The position numbers were made by a program, and so were the translations under genes. Below are positions 33,350 to 41,750 of a DNA stretch of 64,000 nucleotides, in pieces. How positions within the stretch are numbered: the first letter of the stretch is position 1; each line of letters begins with the position of its first letter. The stretch spans positions 496,001 through 560,000 of the forward strand of contig NZ_CP045309.1 of the NCBI RefSeq assembly GCF_009671205.1, read 5' to 3'. A model generated the notes under the pieces. That model ran no database searches and was not told the DNA's origin. It worked only from the letters and a program-made list of their open reading frames with translations. This DNA is from Micromonospora terminaliae. Lineage in GTDB: Bacteria > Actinomycetota > Actinomycetes > Mycobacteriales > Micromonosporaceae.

Positions 33350-35574
33350 AGTTCGCCTTCCTCATCCACAACTTCTACGGTGTGGGTGGCACGAACCGGG
33401 CCGTGCTGAACCTGGCCACCGCCCTGGTGGAGGACGGTCACGAGGTCGAGATCGCCTCGGTCTTCCGCCGGCTCGACCGGACCATGTTCGAGGTCGACGA
33501 CCGGATCACGGTCGTGCCCCTGGTCGACACCAGGCCGCGACGGCCCGACCGGTCCCACCCCGCGCACCGGGAACCCTCGACGCTCATCCCGGAGAGCGAG
33601 GAGTTCCACCTGCACTACAGCCGGTTGACCGATGAGCGGATCATCGCCTACCTCCGGTCCACCGACGCCGACGTGGTCGTGGGCACCCGCCCGGGGCTCA
33701 ACCTCGCGGTGGCCCTGCACGGGCCGGAGCACGCCGTGCGGGTCGCGCAGGAGCACATGACCCAGGACCTGATCGACGACGCGCTGAAGGCCGAGATCAG
33801 CAGGTGCTACGGGCGGATCGACCTTGCGTACACGGTGACGAGTGCGGACGCGGCGGCCTTCCACGCCGGCAACCCGGTGCCGAACACCCGGATCGAGGTG
33901 CTGCCCAACAGCTCGCCCCCACCGGGCGTGCCGCCCGCCGACGGGCGGGCCCGGATCGTCGTGGCGGCCGGCCGGCTCGACCCGATCAAGCGGTACGACC
34001 GGCTGATCACCGCCTTCGCCCGGGCGGCGGCGGACTGCCCCGGCTGGGAGTTGCGGATCTACGGTGACGGGGAGCAGCGGTCGGCGCTCGCGGCGCTGAT
34101 CCGGGAACTGGGCGTCTACGGCCAGGTCCACCTCATGGGTCGCCGGGACGACATGTCGACGGAGTGGGTGAAGGGCAGCATCGCCGCCGTCACCTCCGCA
34201 CGCGAGTCGTTCGGCATGACGATCGTCGAGGCCATGCGGCTCGGCCTGCCCGTGGTGAGCACCGACTGCCCGGTGGGCCCGCGCGAGATCATCGACGACG
34301 GCGAGGACGGCCTGCTGGTCCCCACCGACGACCTCGACGCGTACGTCGTCGCGCTGCGCGCGCTGATGTGGGACGACGACCTGCGCGTACGGATGGCCAG
34401 GACGGCCCTGGCCAACTCCGCCCGCTTTGATCCGGCCCACCTGGCCGCCCAGTTCACTCGCCACTGCGCGGAGGTGCTGGCCGTCCGGCGCGGCGAGACG
34501 CCCCGCCCCCGGCGGGTCCGTCCCCGCACGGCGCGGACCGCCCTCACCCGGTCCGCCCTCGCCCGAGGTGGCGAGCTGCTCCGGGAGCCGCACCTGGTCC
34601 GGGCGCTGGCCGATCCGGTGCTGCGCGGCATCGCCGGGCACGACTTCGCCCGGCGGGCCAGCATGGGCGCTCTCACGCGGCTGGCCCGGGTCCGGCGGGC
34701 CCGGGGCACCAGCACGCGGCTGCAGCAGGCGATCCGGCGGCGGGCCTCCACCGCGGCCGACGGCCCGGTGGCGGACTGCCTCGTGCTGCCCGATCTCGGG
34801 CTGCGGCTGTCCCTCGACGCTGCCGCCTGCTCGCCCGAGGCGTCGGTCGTGCTGCGCAACCGCGACACCCGGGAGGTCGTGCAGCTCGCGCTGGCCCCGT
34901 CGCCCGACGGTCTGCGGCACGTCGCCACGCTCGACGCGGCCGGCCTCGGTGAGGGCCGGTGGAACGTCCACGTCGCGGACGGGAAGGGGGCGCGGCACCG
35001 CGTACGGCCGCGCCGCCTCGACAGCCGCGTCCTCGCCGGCCGGCCGGGCGGCGGCCGAACCGGGGTGCGGGCGCACGTCCCCTACCGCACGACCGACGGA
35101 TACCTCGCGGTCCGCAGCTGGGTACGCACCGCCCACGGCGAGGTACGCGGGATCGCCCTCGACGGCGAGGGCGTCACGATCGCGTTCACCTGGCACGGGC
35201 CGGGCGCCCCGGACGGCGCGGTGCTCCGCCGGCGGGGTCACCGGCCCGACGCGCTCACGGTGCCGGTCACCTCGACGAGCGACGGGGCCCTGACCATGGT
35301 GGTGCCGCTGGCGCCGCTGGCCGACCTCCGGCTGGGCCGCTACGAGGACTGGGACATCCTCCTCCGGCAGGCGGACAGCCTCGGCGAGGTCCGGCTGGGA
35401 CGGTTCCTCGACGACGTGGTCGACAAGAAGCGCACCTACAACTACCCGGAGATCCACCTGACCCAGGAGGTGGAGCTGGACCTCGTCGAGGAGGATCCGG
35501 CGCCGATGCTGCGGGTGCGCCCCTACTACACGATCGACGGCGAGCTCTCGCTCGTGGTCATCGACCGGCCGTAG
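33346..35574 (+). CDS. GT4-type glycosyltransferase with long C-terminal accessory domain
   Basis: The first ~385 residues are a GT-B retaining glycosyltransferase. The N-terminal loop FLIHNFYGVGGTNRAVLNLA, the nucleotide-binding VAAGRLDPIKRYDRLI, and the ESFGMTIVEAMRLGLPVV E-x7-E motif are all present. About 340 further residues form a second part with beta-rich repeats and the closing segment RVRPYYTIDGELSLVV. Similar segments are found in teichoic-acid-type glycerol- and glycosyltransferases, which would fit attachment to a wall polymer. GTG at 33346 overlaps copy 2's stop. It probably adds a non-phosphate-linked sugar to the polymer made by the Stealth enzymes. Confidence 0.85.
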   Translation: MKFAFLIHNFYGVGGTNRAVLNLATALVEDGHEVEIASVFRRLDRTMFEVDDRITVVPLVDTRPRRPDRSHPAHREPSTLIPESEEFHLHYSRLTDERIIAYLRSTDADVVVGTRPGLNLAVALHGPEHAVRVAQEHMTQDLIDDALKAEISRCYGRIDLAYTVTSADAAAFHAGNPVPNTRIEVLPNSSPPPGVPPADGRARIVVAAGRLDPIKRYDRLITAFARAAADCPGWELRIYGDGEQRSALAALIRELGVYGQVHLMGRRDDMSTEWVKGSIAAVTSARESFGMTIVEAMRLGLPVVSTDCPVGPREIIDDGEDGLLVPTDDLDAYVVALRALMWDDDLRVRMARTALANSARFDPAHLAAQFTRHCAEVLAVRRGETPRPRRVRPRTARTALTRSALARGGELLREPHLVRALADPVLRGIAGHDFARRASMGALTRLARVRRARGTSTRLQQAIRRRASTAADGPVADCLVLPDLGLRLSLDAAACSPEASVVLRNRDTREVVQLALAPSPDGLRHVATLDAAGLGEGRWNVHVADGKGARHRVRPRRLDSRVLAGRPGGGRTGVRAHVPYRTTDGYLAVRSWVRTAHGEVRGIALDGEGVTIAFTWHGPGAPDGAVLRRRGHRPDALTVPVTSTSDGALTMVVPLAPLADLRLGRYEDWDILLRQADSLGEVRLGRFLDDVVDKKRTYNYPEIHLTQEVELDLVEEDPAPMLRVRPYYTIDGELSLVVIDRP

Positions 35575-35597
35575 TCGCCCGGGAGGAGGGGACAGCA

Positions 35598-37352
35598 GTG
35601 GACGAGCCGACGCAGGAGCAGCCGGGCGCGGCCCGGGCCCTCGCCGAGCCGACGAGGTTCGTGGACACCTACCGCCGGGTGCTCAGCCCCCAGGCCCGCA
35701 GGGCGATCGCCCGGCGGCTGAGCCCGCAGACCCGCCACCGGGTGAAGCAGTGGGTGGCCCAGGTGGCCGGCGACCAGCGGACCGACGGCCGGCTCGCCCG
35801 CCGGCAACCGGAACTCCTGGCCGGTGCGGACCGTGCCCTCGTCACGGTGGACCGCCGGTCGCGCGTCGCCCTGGTCCGCCCCGACGTGTCCCCCTGGTCC
35901 GCCCGGGCCGGCAACCTGGCCGCGGTCACCACGGCGCTCGCCGACGCCGGAGTGGAGCACTTCTGTGTCCGCGGGGCCTCCGACCGCAACGCGGTGGTCG
36001 CCGTCGACGCGGCCGATCGCGGACGGGTGCACGCCGCGCTCGCCGAGGCGTGCCGGCGGGTGCCCGGATACGTCGCCGAGGTCGTCGACCGTCAGCCCCG
36101 CGCGCCCCTGCCGGGGTTCGAGCCGCCGGCGTGGCGGCGGCTGCGGGAGGCCGACGTGCTCCGGCTGACCTGGTACTGGACCGATCCGCGCCACCGCCTG
36201 GTGCTCGGCGTGCCGTACGGCTGCGAGGTGGAGTTCTGGACTCGGCGGGAGAACCGGCTGGTGGCCCCGCGCCGCAACCTGGTGGCGCAGGAGCTGCCGG
36301 CGGCCGGTCCGGTGCTCCACGCGCCCGCCGACCTGTTCACCGCCCTCGGGCCGGCGACCCCGACGGTGACCGTCCGAACCCGGCCGGAGTTCGCGATCCG
36401 GCGCCCGGACGACGTGACGTTTCCGGTCGACGTCGTCTACACCTGGGTCGACGGCACCGACCCGGCCTGGCTGCGCCGGCGTGCCGAGGTGGCGGGGACG
36501 CCGTACCACGCGGAGTCGGCGAGCGCGGCACGGTTCCTCAGCCGGGACGAGCTGCGCTACTCGCTGCGGTCCCTGCACACGTACGCGCCCTGGGTGCGGA
36601 CCGTGTACCTGGTCACCGACGACCAGGTGCCGGCCTGGCTCGACCCGACGGCCCCCGGGCTGCGGGTGGTCAGCCATCGGGAGATCTTCCGCGACCCGTC
36701 GGTGCTGCCGACGTTCAACTCGCACGCCATCGAGAGCCAGCTGCACCACATCGACGGGCTGGCGGAGCACTTCCTCTACTTCAACGACGACGTCTTCCTC
36801 GGCCGGGACGTCACGGCCCGGGACTTCTTCCTGGCCAACGGCATCACCCGGTTCTTCCCCTCGCCCGCGCTGGTGCCGCCGGGCCCGCCCGCGGCCGACG
36901 ACATCCCGGCGTCGGCGGCGGGGAAGAACAACCGGACGCTGATCGCGGAGCGGTTCGGCACGGTGTTGACGCAGAAGATGAAGCACATGCCGCACGTGCT
37001 GCGGCGCAGCGTGCTGTACGAGATCGAGGAGACCTTCGCGGCGCAGCACCGGAGGACCGCCGGCAGCCAGTTCCGCAGCATCACGGACATCTCGGTCGCG
37101 TCTTCGCTGCACCACTACTACGCCTTCCACACCGGACGGGCGGTGCCGGGCGAGCTGGACTACACCATCGCCGAGTTGTCGCACCCCGACACGCCCGCGC
37201 GCCTGGCCCACCTGCTCGCCAAGCGGGACCGGCACGTGTTCTGCCTCAACGACGCGTTCTCCACCGAGGAGGACCTGGCCGCCCAGTTGTCGGTCCTCAC
37301 GCCCTTCCTGGACACCTACTTCCCGGTCCCGAGCCCCTGGGAGAGGGGCTGA
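35598..37352 (+). CDS. Stealth-family sugar-1-phosphate transferase, copy 3
   Basis: The third Stealth protein (584 residues) has region 1 VVYTWVDGTDPAWLRRRAE (~279), region 2 RDELRYSLRSLHTYAPWVRT to EHFLYFNDDVFLG, region 3 GKNNRTLIAERFGTVLTQKMKH and region 4 FCLNDAFSTEED. It is more like copy 1 than copy 2 in region 3 (TQKMKH shared). An extra ~60 basic N-terminal residues precede the shared N-terminal domain. GTG at 35598 follows GGGAGGAGGGGA, 23 bases after the glycosyltransferase stop, the only real gap in the operon. Two hairpins follow the stop. Confidence 0.9.
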   Translation: MDEPTQEQPGAARALAEPTRFVDTYRRVLSPQARRAIARRLSPQTRHRVKQWVAQVAGDQRTDGRLARRQPELLAGADRALVTVDRRSRVALVRPDVSPWSARAGNLAAVTTALADAGVEHFCVRGASDRNAVVAVDAADRGRVHAALAEACRRVPGYVAEVVDRQPRAPLPGFEPPAWRRLREADVLRLTWYWTDPRHRLVLGVPYGCEVEFWTRRENRLVAPRRNLVAQELPAAGPVLHAPADLFTALGPATPTVTVRTRPEFAIRRPDDVTFPVDVVYTWVDGTDPAWLRRRAEVAGTPYHAESASAARFLSRDELRYSLRSLHTYAPWVRTVYLVTDDQVPAWLDPTAPGLRVVSHREIFRDPSVLPTFNSHAIESQLHHIDGLAEHFLYFNDDVFLGRDVTARDFFLANGITRFFPSPALVPPGPPAADDIPASAAGKNNRTLIAERFGTVLTQKMKHMPHVLRRSVLYEIEETFAAQHRRTAGSQFRSITDISVASSLHHYYAFHTGRAVPGELDYTIAELSHPDTPARLAHLLAKRDRHVFCLNDAFSTEEDLAAQLSVLTPFLDTYFPVPSPWERG

Positions 37353-37374
37353 CGTCCGGTCCGCGCAGCGGGGT

Positions 37375-37405
37375 GCGGCGCCGGCCCGCATCGGGCCGGC
37401 GCCGC
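37375..37405. terminator. Hairpin terminator at the end of the Stealth operon
   Basis: Perfect 14-base arms (37375-37388 and 37392-37405) enclose the loop CAT, 23 bases after the last Stealth stop. It probably stops transcription from both directions. Confidence 0.8.
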
Positions 37406-37449
37406 GCCGGGACGCGGGGCTGCCGGATCGCCGCCGTCCCGGGACCAGG

Positions 37450-37492
37450 ACGGTGGCCGGCCGCGCCCTCCCCGGCTGCGACCGGCCACCGT
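37450..37492. terminator. Second hairpin, between convergent operons
   Basis: ACGGTGGCCGG (37450-37460) pairs perfectly with CCGGCCACCGT (37482-37492) over a 21-base loop. It lies just past the stop of the leftward lipoprotein gene, for which it is the likely terminator. Confidence 0.6.
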
Positions 37493-37505
37493 GTCCGGGG
37501 ATCCG

Positions 37506-38162
37506 TCAGTACGAGTAGCCCGAGTCGCCGCCCGAGTCGCCCGAGTCGCTCGACGCCGGTGGGGCGACCGCCTTCGGGGTTCCGGTGGGCAGGCAGGTGA
37601 GGTTCTTCTTGCCGTTCGGGTCGACGACGAACCAGGTGCCGCCGACGCCCTGGCCCTTCCACTGGCCCGGCTTCTTGTCCCCGATGTAGCGGTAGACCGG
37701 CCAGCCTCCGATGGTGATCTGCCGGGTGCCGTCCTGCCGGGTGACCGTGCCGACCTTGTCGTCGGACACGCCCTGGAGCTGCGGGTTGCCGTCGGTCAGC
37801 GCGGGCGGCCAGACCTGGGCGCACTTGTCGACGCAGTTGGACTGCGGCGGGTCGGCCGAGTCCTTGTCGAACCGGTACAGGACCCAGCCGTCCTGGTCGG
37901 TGACGACCTTGCCCATCCGGGGCAGCTTCTTGCCGACCAGTTCGTCGGTGAGTTGCACGTCGGACGGGGGCGCCTTGTCGTCGGCGGCCGCGTCCGGGGA
38001 CGCGGAGGCTTCCGGTTCGGCCGACGCGGTGGGTTCGGCCGCGGCGACGGCGACCGGCTCGGCCGCGCTCGAGTTCGCCCCGTCGTAGCCCGCGGGGGCG
38101 CAGGCCGTTAGTGCGACCATCGCGCTCGCGACGATGACGGTCGTCCGCTTCAGGTGTGCCAC
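37506..38162 (-). CDS. Lipoprotein with secreted YxxxxD-type repeats (COG4315)
   Basis: A 218-residue surface lipoprotein. The signal ends in the lipobox ALTAC with Cys21, followed by an Ala/Glu/Pro linker. Two repeats of the actinobacterial Lipoprotein_15 type follow: DGWVLYRFDKDS with a Cys pair (NCVDKCAQVWPP), and GGWPVYRYIGDKKPGQWKGQ. Such proteins have no known enzyme activity. GTG at 38162 follows GAGGAGGGC; the frame further upstream has no signal. TTGACA stands on its upstream side at 38216-38211 but a well-spaced -10 is unclear. It may belong to the sigma/anti-sigma locus but has a terminator between. Confidence 0.85.
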   Translation of the reverse strand: MAHLKRTTVIVASAMVALTACAPAGYDGANSSAAEPVAVAAAEPTASAEPEASASPDAAADDKAPPSDVQLTDELVGKKLPRMGKVVTDQDGWVLYRFDKDSADPPQSNCVDKCAQVWPPALTDGNPQLQGVSDDKVGTVTRQDGTRQITIGGWPVYRYIGDKKPGQWKGQGVGGTWFVVDPNGKKNLTCLPTGTPKAVAPPASSDSGDSGGDSGYSY

Positions 38163-38322
38163 GTGCCCTCCTCGTTCTTGGCAGTTCGCCGAGTAGTACG
38201 GGCGGCGTGCTGTCAAGGTTGAAGAGAAAAGGGTGCTCCATTTCACAGTGGATCCGTTGAACCGATCCGGCCGGCGGCGCGTGGGGAGCACATCGGGGTC
38301 GATGTCCCGGGGAACGACAGAA

Positions 38323-38353
38323 CGGCGCCGGGCGGTGTCGCTGCCCGGCGCCG
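38323..38353 (-). terminator. Terminator of the sigma/anti-sigma operon
   Basis: CGGCGCCGGGC (38323-38333) and GCCCGGCGCCG (38343-38353) form a perfect 11-base stem over a 9-base loop, just past the anti-sigma stop at 38368. Confidence 0.7.
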
Positions 38354-38367
38354 GCGTTCCGGCGGGC

Positions 38368-39156
38368 TCAGAGGTCGCTGACCGTCACCAGCGGGCTGGC
38401 GATGCCGTTGACGTCGACCGACTGCACCTGGATCTTCTCGATGTCCTTGAGCGCGGCCGAGGTGGACGCGCTCAACTCCAGCGGGAGCTGGTTCGTGTTC
38501 GTGCCGTAGCCGCCACCCGGCACCGACCAGGTCGAGACCACCTCGCTGGTGGCGTTCTTGCGGACCACGACCAGCCGGCAGGTGCGCGGGCCGGGCAGGC
38601 GGGTGAGCTGAAGGTCGATCTGGGTGCCGTACTCCTTCGACGCCAGCCACATCGTGGTCTTCACGCCGGTGCCCGGGTCGACCGCGTTGTGCTGGTCGCC
38701 CTCCTGCTCGTTGCCGCCGACGTTCGGGTCGTTGGGGTCCGAGGGCTCGCTGTTGGGCGGCGCGGTGACGGGCGCCGTGAGGGTCGGCCCGGCCTGCGGG
38801 ACCCGTTTCCCGTCGTCGCCGCCGAAGATCCCGGCCATGCCCACGCCGCTCAGGCCGCCGAACACCACGACCGCGGCCGCGGCCGCGAAGACCTGCCGCA
38901 TCCGGGTGCGCCGCCGGTCCCGGCGGACCGCCATGAGGGTACGGTCCAGCAGCGCCGGATCGGTGTGCGTCTGCTCCAGCGCGGCCATCGCCTCGCCGTC
39001 GATGCCGGACAGCAGCCCCACCACCGGGACCATCGTCTCCAGTTCCGCCGCACACGCCCAGCAGGTGGCGAGGTGCTCCTCGAACCGTTCCGCGTCCTGC
39101 GGGTCCAGCACGCCGAGCGCGTACGCGGCGACATCCATGTGGTCCGCGCGGCTCAT
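38368..39156 (-). CDS. Zinc-binding membrane anti-sigma factor
   Basis: The cytoplasmic N-terminus has the zinc-binding anti-sigma (ZAS) motif His28-x3-Cys32-x2-Cys35 (EEHLATCWACAAEL), which holds ECF sigma factors inactive and can respond to thiol oxidation. A membrane helix runs at about 86-110. Outside the cell comes a Pro/Asp-rich linker and a ~120-residue domain (TTMWLASKEYGTQIDLQLTRLPGPRTCRLVVV) of unknown function, which could sense a ligand or damage. The ATG overlaps the sigma gene's stop by four bases, so the pair is made together. It resembles RslA-type partners of SigL. Confidence 0.88.
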   Translation of the reverse strand: MSRADHMDVAAYALGVLDPQDAERFEEHLATCWACAAELETMVPVVGLLSGIDGEAMAALEQTHTDPALLDRTLMAVRRDRRRTRMRQVFAAAAAVVVFGGLSGVGMAGIFGGDDGKRVPQAGPTLTAPVTAPPNSEPSDPNDPNVGGNEQEGDQHNAVDPGTGVKTTMWLASKEYGTQIDLQLTRLPGPRTCRLVVVRKNATSEVVSTWSVPGGGYGTNTNQLPLELSASTSAALKDIEKIQVQSVDVNGIASPLVTVSDL

Positions 39157-39851
39157 TCCGTCACCCCCCTCTCCTGCAGAGCCGTGCGCAGCGCGCGCAG
39201 CGCGTAGTAGACCCGCGACTTCGCGGTGCCGAGCGGAAGGCCCAGCTCCTCGGCCGCCTCGGGCACGGTACGCCCCCGGAAGTACGTCGCCACCAGGATC
39301 TCCCGGTGCGACTGGCTCAGCGTACGCAGCGCGTCGGCCACGGTCATCGTGCGCAGCACCCGGTCGGTGCTGTCCGCCTCGGCGAAGGCCGTCAGGTCCC
39401 GGTCGTACGTCTCCGCCGGCCGGGCCTGCTCGCTGCGGTGCTCGTCGATGGCGATCCGCCGGGCCACCGTGACCAGCCAGGGGCGCAGCGAGCCCTGACC
39501 GTGGGTGCCCAGCCGGTGCGCGTTGCGCCACGCCCGCAGCAGCGTCTCCTGCACGATGTCCTCGGCGCGCTGCCGGTCGCCGCCGGTCAGCCGCATCACG
39601 AACATCAGCAGCGGCCCGGCGTGCTCGGCGTAGAGCAGCCGGATCAGCTGGTCGGAGTGGCTGGCCTCGGTCGACGTGGCCTGGTGGCGTCCGGGAGCGG
39701 GTCGCGGCGTCACCGGGTCATTCTGGCGACCGGAGGAGCGGCCGTCGACCCCCCGGCCCGACCTCGACGCGCGCGACTGGGGCTGTGCCCGGGCGAACAT
39801 CCACTCGGGCCGCGCCACCTCGCCGTGCCAGCCGGCCGCCACCGCATGCAT
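39153..39851 (-). CDS. ECF RNA polymerase sigma factor (SigL-like)
   Basis: Region 2 covers about 71-110 (LLYAEHAGPLLMFVMRLTG, AEDIVQETLLRAWRN), and region 4 about 174-224 (LSQSHREILVATYFRG, GLPLGTAKSRVYYALRAL). The two are joined by a short linker. The protein has an unusually long N-terminal extension of about 60 residues; GTG at 39713 would remove most of it, but the ATG at 39851 has a strong GGAGG six bases upstream and is preferred. It is controlled by the overlapping anti-sigma gene. An ECF-type promoter just upstream suggests it transcribes its own gene. Confidence 0.88.
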   Translation of the reverse strand: MHAVAAGWHGEVARPEWMFARAQPQSRASRSGRGVDGRSSGRQNDPVTPRPAPGRHQATSTEASHSDQLIRLLYAEHAGPLLMFVMRLTGGDRQRAEDIVQETLLRAWRNAHRLGTHGQGSLRPWLVTVARRIAIDEHRSEQARPAETYDRDLTAFAEADSTDRVLRTMTVADALRTLSQSHREILVATYFRGRTVPEAAEELGLPLGTAKSRVYYALRALRTALQERGVTE

Positions 39852-39908
39852 GCAAGACCTCCGGTGTCCAATGACTCAGCCGACCCCCCACGGGCATGGC
39901 CGCCCGGT

Positions 39909-39936
39909 GATACGCAACGGTGCGCCGAGCGGATCA
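39909..39936 (-). promoter_or_regulatory. ECF-type promoter of the sigma factor gene
   Basis: On the minus strand TGATCC (39936-39931) and CGTATC (39914-39909) are 16 bases apart, close to the TGAACC/CGTAtC pattern of SigL/SigE-like ECF promoters. The start codon is about 55 bases further on. The -35 begins at the TGA stop codon of the upstream spermidine-synthase-like gene. Autoregulation is inference. Confidence 0.5.
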
Positions 39937-40791
39937 ACGCCGGACGGAAAAAATTCCGGGCGGGGGCGGGGTGGAGTCGGTGGCATCGGCGTCGTGGACC
40001 ACCGGGACGCCCCCGGCGAACCGGTCGAGCTCGGCGCCGGCCAGCACCCGGCCGGGGAACCAGTCCCCGGCGGCCCGCCGGGTCAGCTCCGGCACCGGTG
40101 GCTCCACGCGGGACGCCACGAGCACCAGGTTGCCGTAACGGCGGCCGCGCAGCACCGCCGCGTCGCCCACCAGGCAGGCCCGGGGCAGCACCGTGCGGAC
40201 CGTGGCGACCTGCCCGCGGGCGTGCCGCAGCGGCGGGCCGTCCGCGACGTTCGCCAGGTAGTACCCGTCGGGCCGGAGCACCCGGGCCACCTCGGCGGCG
40301 TACTCCACCGAGGTCAGGTGGGCCGGGGTACGGGCGCCGGCGAAGACGTCCGCGACCACCACGTCGTAGCTGCCGTCCCGGCTCGACGACAGGGTGGCCC
40401 GGGCGTCGGCGACCCTTACCCGCAGCCGGGGATCGGCCGGCCAGGGCAGCTCCCGGCGCACCAGCTCCACCAGCGCCCCGTCCACCTCGGACACCCGCTG
40501 GGTCGAGCCGGGACGGGTGGCCTGCACGTAGCGGGGCAGGGTGAGCGCGCCGCCGCCCAGGTGGAGCACCCGCAGCGGCGCGCCGGCCGGCGCCACCAGG
40601 TCGATCGCGGCGGCCAGCCGGCGGACGTACTCGAATTCCAGGTGGGTGGGGTCGGTGAGGTCCACATGCGACTGCGGGGCGCCGTCGAGCAGCAGTGTCC
40701 AGGAACCCGGCCGGTCCGGGTCGGGCACCAGCTCGGCCTGCCCGGTGTCGACCTGCGCGACCGCCCGGTCCGCCCCGCGTCGCCGGCCCAT
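39934..40791 (-). CDS. Spermidine-synthase-like methyltransferase-fold protein
   Basis: A 285-residue Rossmann-fold protein. VLHLGGGALTLPRYVQATRPG is motif I, SEVDGALVELV the acidic motif II, and VVVADVFAGARTPAHLTS replaces the aminopropyltransferase catalytic segment. True spermidine synthases have DSxDP here, so this is probably not a polyamine synthase; a SAM-dependent methyltransferase or a SAM-binding protein is more likely. It starts one base inside the nurA stop (TGATG), so it belongs to the herA-sbcD-sbcC-nurA operon. What it modifies is unknown. Confidence 0.78.
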   Translation of the reverse strand: MGRRRGADRAVAQVDTGQAELVPDPDRPGSWTLLLDGAPQSHVDLTDPTHLEFEYVRRLAAAIDLVAPAGAPLRVLHLGGGALTLPRYVQATRPGSTQRVSEVDGALVELVRRELPWPADPRLRVRVADARATLSSSRDGSYDVVVADVFAGARTPAHLTSVEYAAEVARVLRPDGYYLANVADGPPLRHARGQVATVRTVLPRACLVGDAAVLRGRRYGNLVLVASRVEPPVPELTRRAAGDWFPGRVLAGAELDRFAGGVPVVHDADATDSTPPPPGIFSVRR

Positions 40792-41750
40792 CAGCGCCGG
40801 ATCCCCCGGGCCGCCGCCGTGAGCACCCGGTGCAGCAGCCGCGCGTCGCCGAGCAGCCCGCGCAGCCGGCGCTCCAGGCCGGCGATGGGGATGAGGTTCT
40901 GCGGGGCGCGCGGGTCCTTGTACGGGGTGGAGGCGAAGCGGGGCAGCGTGACCAGGGACAGGTCGGCCAGCTCGATCGCCTCGGCCTCGGTCAGGTCGGC
41001 GGAGCACTCCACCCGCACGATGCCGGCCCACGGGGCGCCGCCGGCCACGGGCAGCCGCAGGTACCACGAGTAGCCGCCCCACGCGGTGCCCAGCCGGAAC
41101 ACCGGGCAGCGCTGCCCCGGCGCCAGCCCGGTGACGACCGCGGTGAGCCGGCCGTCCAGGTACTGGCTGTGCTGGGTCTTGATGTAACCGAGGGTGCGGG
41201 GCAGGTTCCGCCGGCTGCGCAGCGGCCCGTCCACGACCAGCAGGTCGCCGTCGGCGCGTACCGCGTCCGAGACCGCCACCTCCAGGGCGGTCAGCGGACC
41301 CTGCACGGCGGCCGGGAGTTTGCTCAGCTCGCCGGTGCCGCTGACCCGGTGCACCGGGTAGCGGATCGAGCCGGCCACCACGTCCTGCGCTGAGGGGCTG
41401 GCCGTGAACAGGCCCCGGCCCACCCGCGAACCGGCCAGCTCCGCCGCGCCCCGCTCCAGGTCGCAGCGGACCACGCCGGCCGCGTAGGAGGCGGCGATGC
41501 CGGGAAACGAGCCGCCGTCGTCCTCGGCCGTCCAGACGCTGGCGTCGATGCGGCGCACGCCGTCGACCAGCAGCACCACGGCCGGGGCCGCGACGTCGCG
41601 CCGGACGTCGAGGGCCCGCCAGTCGGCGGCCGGAAGCTCGACGTCGGCGTCGACCTGGGCGCTGCTCGGCGCCGCCGGACCGCCCCCGCCGCCCGCCTCG
41701 AACGACGCGCCGTACGCCGGGTCCCAGGCGTCGACGAAGAACCTCGTCAC
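40791..41750 (-). CDS. nurA: NurA-like 5'-3' nuclease
   Basis: NurA is a DNA end-resection nuclease that in archaea works inside the HerA hexamer. The protein is 319 residues. The conserved metal ligands can be placed: Asp63 in LLVDGVRRID, Asp174 in LLVVDGPLRSR, and the late Lys191-x2-His194 in YIKTQHSQYL. The order and spacing match the NurA fold, although overall identity to archaeal NurA cannot be judged here. GTG at 41750 overlaps the sbcC stop by four bases. Its place in an operon with herA, sbcC and sbcD is the strongest support. It was probably called hypothetical in many genomes. Confidence 0.8.
   Translation of the reverse strand: MTRFFVDAWDPAYGASFEAGGGGGPAAPSSAQVDADVELPAADWRALDVRRDVAAPAVVLLVDGVRRIDASVWTAEDDGGSFPGIAASYAAGVVRCDLERGAAELAGSRVGRGLFTASPSAQDVVAGSIRYPVHRVSGTGELSKLPAAVQGPLTALEVAVSDAVRADGDLLVVDGPLRSRRNLPRTLGYIKTQHSQYLDGRLTAVVTGLAPGQRCPVFRLGTAWGGYSWYLRLPVAGGAPWAGIVRVECSADLTEAEAIELADLSLVTLPRFASTPYKDPRAPQNLIPIAGLERRLRGLLGDARLLHRVLTAAARGIRR

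Noticed and set aside
39934..40791. True spermidine synthase
   Set aside because: The aminopropyltransferase segment DSxDP is replaced by DVFAG, and there is no polyamine gene nearby.
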